The translations under genes were made by a program, and so were the position numbers. Of a stretch of DNA of 5,876 bases, positions 4,985 through 5,876 are shown one piece after another. This stretch comes from Synergistaceae bacterium (GTDB taxonomy: Bacteria > Synergistota > Synergistia > Synergistales > Synergistaceae), in the NCBI GenBank assembly GCA_012513245.1, contig JAAZCN010000048.1, positions 1 to 5,876 on the forward strand, written 5' to 3'. Each line of letters begins with the position of its first letter. Position 1 is the stretch's first letter. Below the pieces are notes generated by a model, which saw only the letters and a program-made list of their open reading frames with translations, had not been told where the DNA came from and did not search any database.

Positions 4985-5013
4985 ATTCTATAATCAGTTC
5001 ACATCTCTGTCAA
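4985..5013 (-). promoter_or_regulatory. Sigma-70-type promoter of the DUF3798 gene
   Basis: On the minus strand TTGACA (5013-5008), a 17-nt spacer (5007-4991) and TAGAAT (4990-4985) match 11 of 12 consensus positions. The expected start near 4978 gives a leader of about 100 nt. The first 10 bases, TTGACAGAGA, are identical to the ylxM-ffh promoter, but the 19-bp palindrome is absent. An 8-bp inverted repeat, ATAATCAG/CTGATTAT (4990-4997 and 5030-5037), brackets the promoter and touches the stop codon of the upstream gene. Confidence 0.82.
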
Positions 5014-5033
5014 TTGATTATCTCTTTAGCTGA

Positions 5034-5876
5034 TTATTCTTCTTCGGGATCATAGAGACAATATAGTGATTGAGTTCCAGCCTCCCCCAGTCCCCCTTCC
5101 GATATTTCTTCATAAAGCTCCCTTGTCAGTGAGAGGGCCGGCAGGTCAAGCTCGATCTCATCCGCTGATTCTTCCGCCAGTTTCATATCTTTGATGTAGT
5201 GTTTTACAAAAAAACCGGGATCGAAATCTCCGTTTAATATTCTGGGTCCGTAATTTGTAAGGCTCCAGCTCCCGGCGGCTCCTCCAGATATTGCTTCAAG
5301 TACCTCTTTCCGGTCAAGACCGCATCCCTTTGCGAAAGCCAGCCCTTCACACATGCCTGTCATCGTTCCGGCCAGAGCGATCTGGTTCACCAGCTTTGTG
5401 TACTGTCCGCATCCGGCCTTGCCCATGTGCCTGATATTAGTTCCCATGAGTTTGAAATATGGAAGTGCGAGTTCGAAGTCCTCTTTCTCGCCGCCGACCA
5501 GGATCGTAAGCCTTGCTTCTTTTGCCCCTCTGTCGCCCCCTGTTACAGGGGCATCAAGGACAGAGATCCCGCGAGATTTTCCCGCCTCCCATATCATGCC
5601 TGCCAGTTTGGGACTTGATGTGGTCATATCTACCAGCAGAGAGCCTTTTTTTGCCGACTCTATAAGACCATTTTTGCCCAGATAGATCTCTTCTACATCC
5701 TTGGGGTAGCCGACTATGGTGAATATAATGCTGCATTTGGATGCCAGATCTGCCGGCGAATCTTCCCAGACTGCTCCCTTTTGGATAAGTTTTTCGGCTT
5801 TGCTCCTCGTTCTGTTGTATACGTGGACCTCATTCCCTGCTGCCATAAGATGTCCCGCCATACCGGAACCCATTAC
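5034..5876 (-). CDS. NAD(P)-dependent beta-hydroxyacid dehydrogenase, 3-hydroxyisobutyrate dehydrogenase family (5' end outside window)
   Basis: These enzymes reversibly oxidise short beta-hydroxyacids such as 3-hydroxyisobutyrate, D-glycerate (tartronate semialdehyde reductase) or 4-hydroxybutyrate. The visible 280 residues begin inside the Rossmann loop with VMGSGMAGHL, the end of the usual GFIGLGxMG motif. Only about 10-12 residues and the start codon are missing. The substrate signature DAPVTGGDRGA is at visible 108-118. The catalytic-lysine motif GKAGCGQYTKLVNQ is at 152-165, with the lysine at 161. The C-terminal all-helical domain includes FDPGFFVKHYIKDMKLA (218-234). NRTRSK (21-26) after the second strand suggests NADP(H) preference, an inference. 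The exact substrate cannot be read from sequence alone. No clear terminator follows the TAA at 5036-5034, so some transcripts may continue into the DUF3798 gene. Confidence 0.9.
   Translation of the reverse strand, partial: VMGSGMAGHLMAAGNEVHVYNRTRSKAEKLIQKGAVWEDSPADLASKCSIIFTIVGYPKDVEEIYLGKNGLIESAKKGSLLVDMTTSSPKLAGMIWEAGKSRGISVLDAPVTGGDRGAKEARLTILVGGEKEDFELALPYFKLMGTNIRHMGKAGCGQYTKLVNQIALAGTMTGMCEGLAFAKGCGLDRKEVLEAISGGAAGSWSLTNYGPRILNGDFDPGFFVKHYIKDMKLAEESADEIELDLPALSLTRELYEEISEGGLGEAGTQSLYCLYDPEEE

Noticed and set aside
4990..5037. ATAATCAG/CTGATTAT inverted repeat as terminator of the dehydrogenase gene
   Set aside because: The stem is AT-rich and only 8 bp, the arms are 32 nt apart, and no U-run follows, so intrinsic termination is unlikely.

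Overview
This window looks like a core bacterial chromosome segment of moderate GC content. Every gene lies on the minus strand, so transcription runs from high to low coordinates. The block ylxM-ffh-rpsP-khpA-rimM-trmD is a conserved order in Firmicutes, Synergistota and relatives. A DUF3798-type substrate-binding-like protein next to it, together with the protein sequences, makes me favour a Synergistota-like anaerobe. This is an inference from family knowledge and gene order, not from a search.

Layout in the direction of transcription (right to left): (1) 5876-5034, a beta-hydroxyacid dehydrogenase (3-hydroxyisobutyrate dehydrogenase family) missing only its first few residues. (2) 4878-3628, an exported or membrane-anchored DUF3798-like periplasmic-binding-fold protein that forms its own unit, with a near-consensus promoter (TTGACA-17-TAGAAT) and a strong intrinsic terminator. 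(3) 3486-1757, ylxM and ffh (signal recognition particle), driven by a fully consensus promoter (TTGACA-17-TATAAT). The -35 box and most of the spacer of that promoter lie inside a perfect 19-bp inverted repeat. (4) 1756-1305, a 452-bp gene-free stretch between ffh and rpsP full of structured DNA. It holds a ~250-bp nested inverted-repeat element with 11-bp repeats at both ends, an 8-bp-stem palindrome, and a 24-bp-arm hairpin that stops 7 nt before the rpsP Shine-Dalgarno. (5) 1304-1, the tightly packed rpsP-khpA-rimM-trmD operon for ribosome biogenesis and RNA processing; trmD runs off the left edge.

Functionally, ylxM-ffh supplies co-translational membrane targeting. rpsP, khpA, rimM and trmD supply 30S assembly (S16, RimM), RNA binding (KhpA) and tRNA m1G37 methylation (TrmD). 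The dehydrogenase and the DUF3798 protein are independent metabolic or envelope functions.

The coding content is ordinary. What deserves attention is in the non-coding DNA: the palindrome built into the ffh promoter, the inverted-repeat element inserted in a normally compact operon, and the rpsP leader hairpin. I found no sign of a new multi-gene system, CRISPR array, phage or intact insertion sequence.
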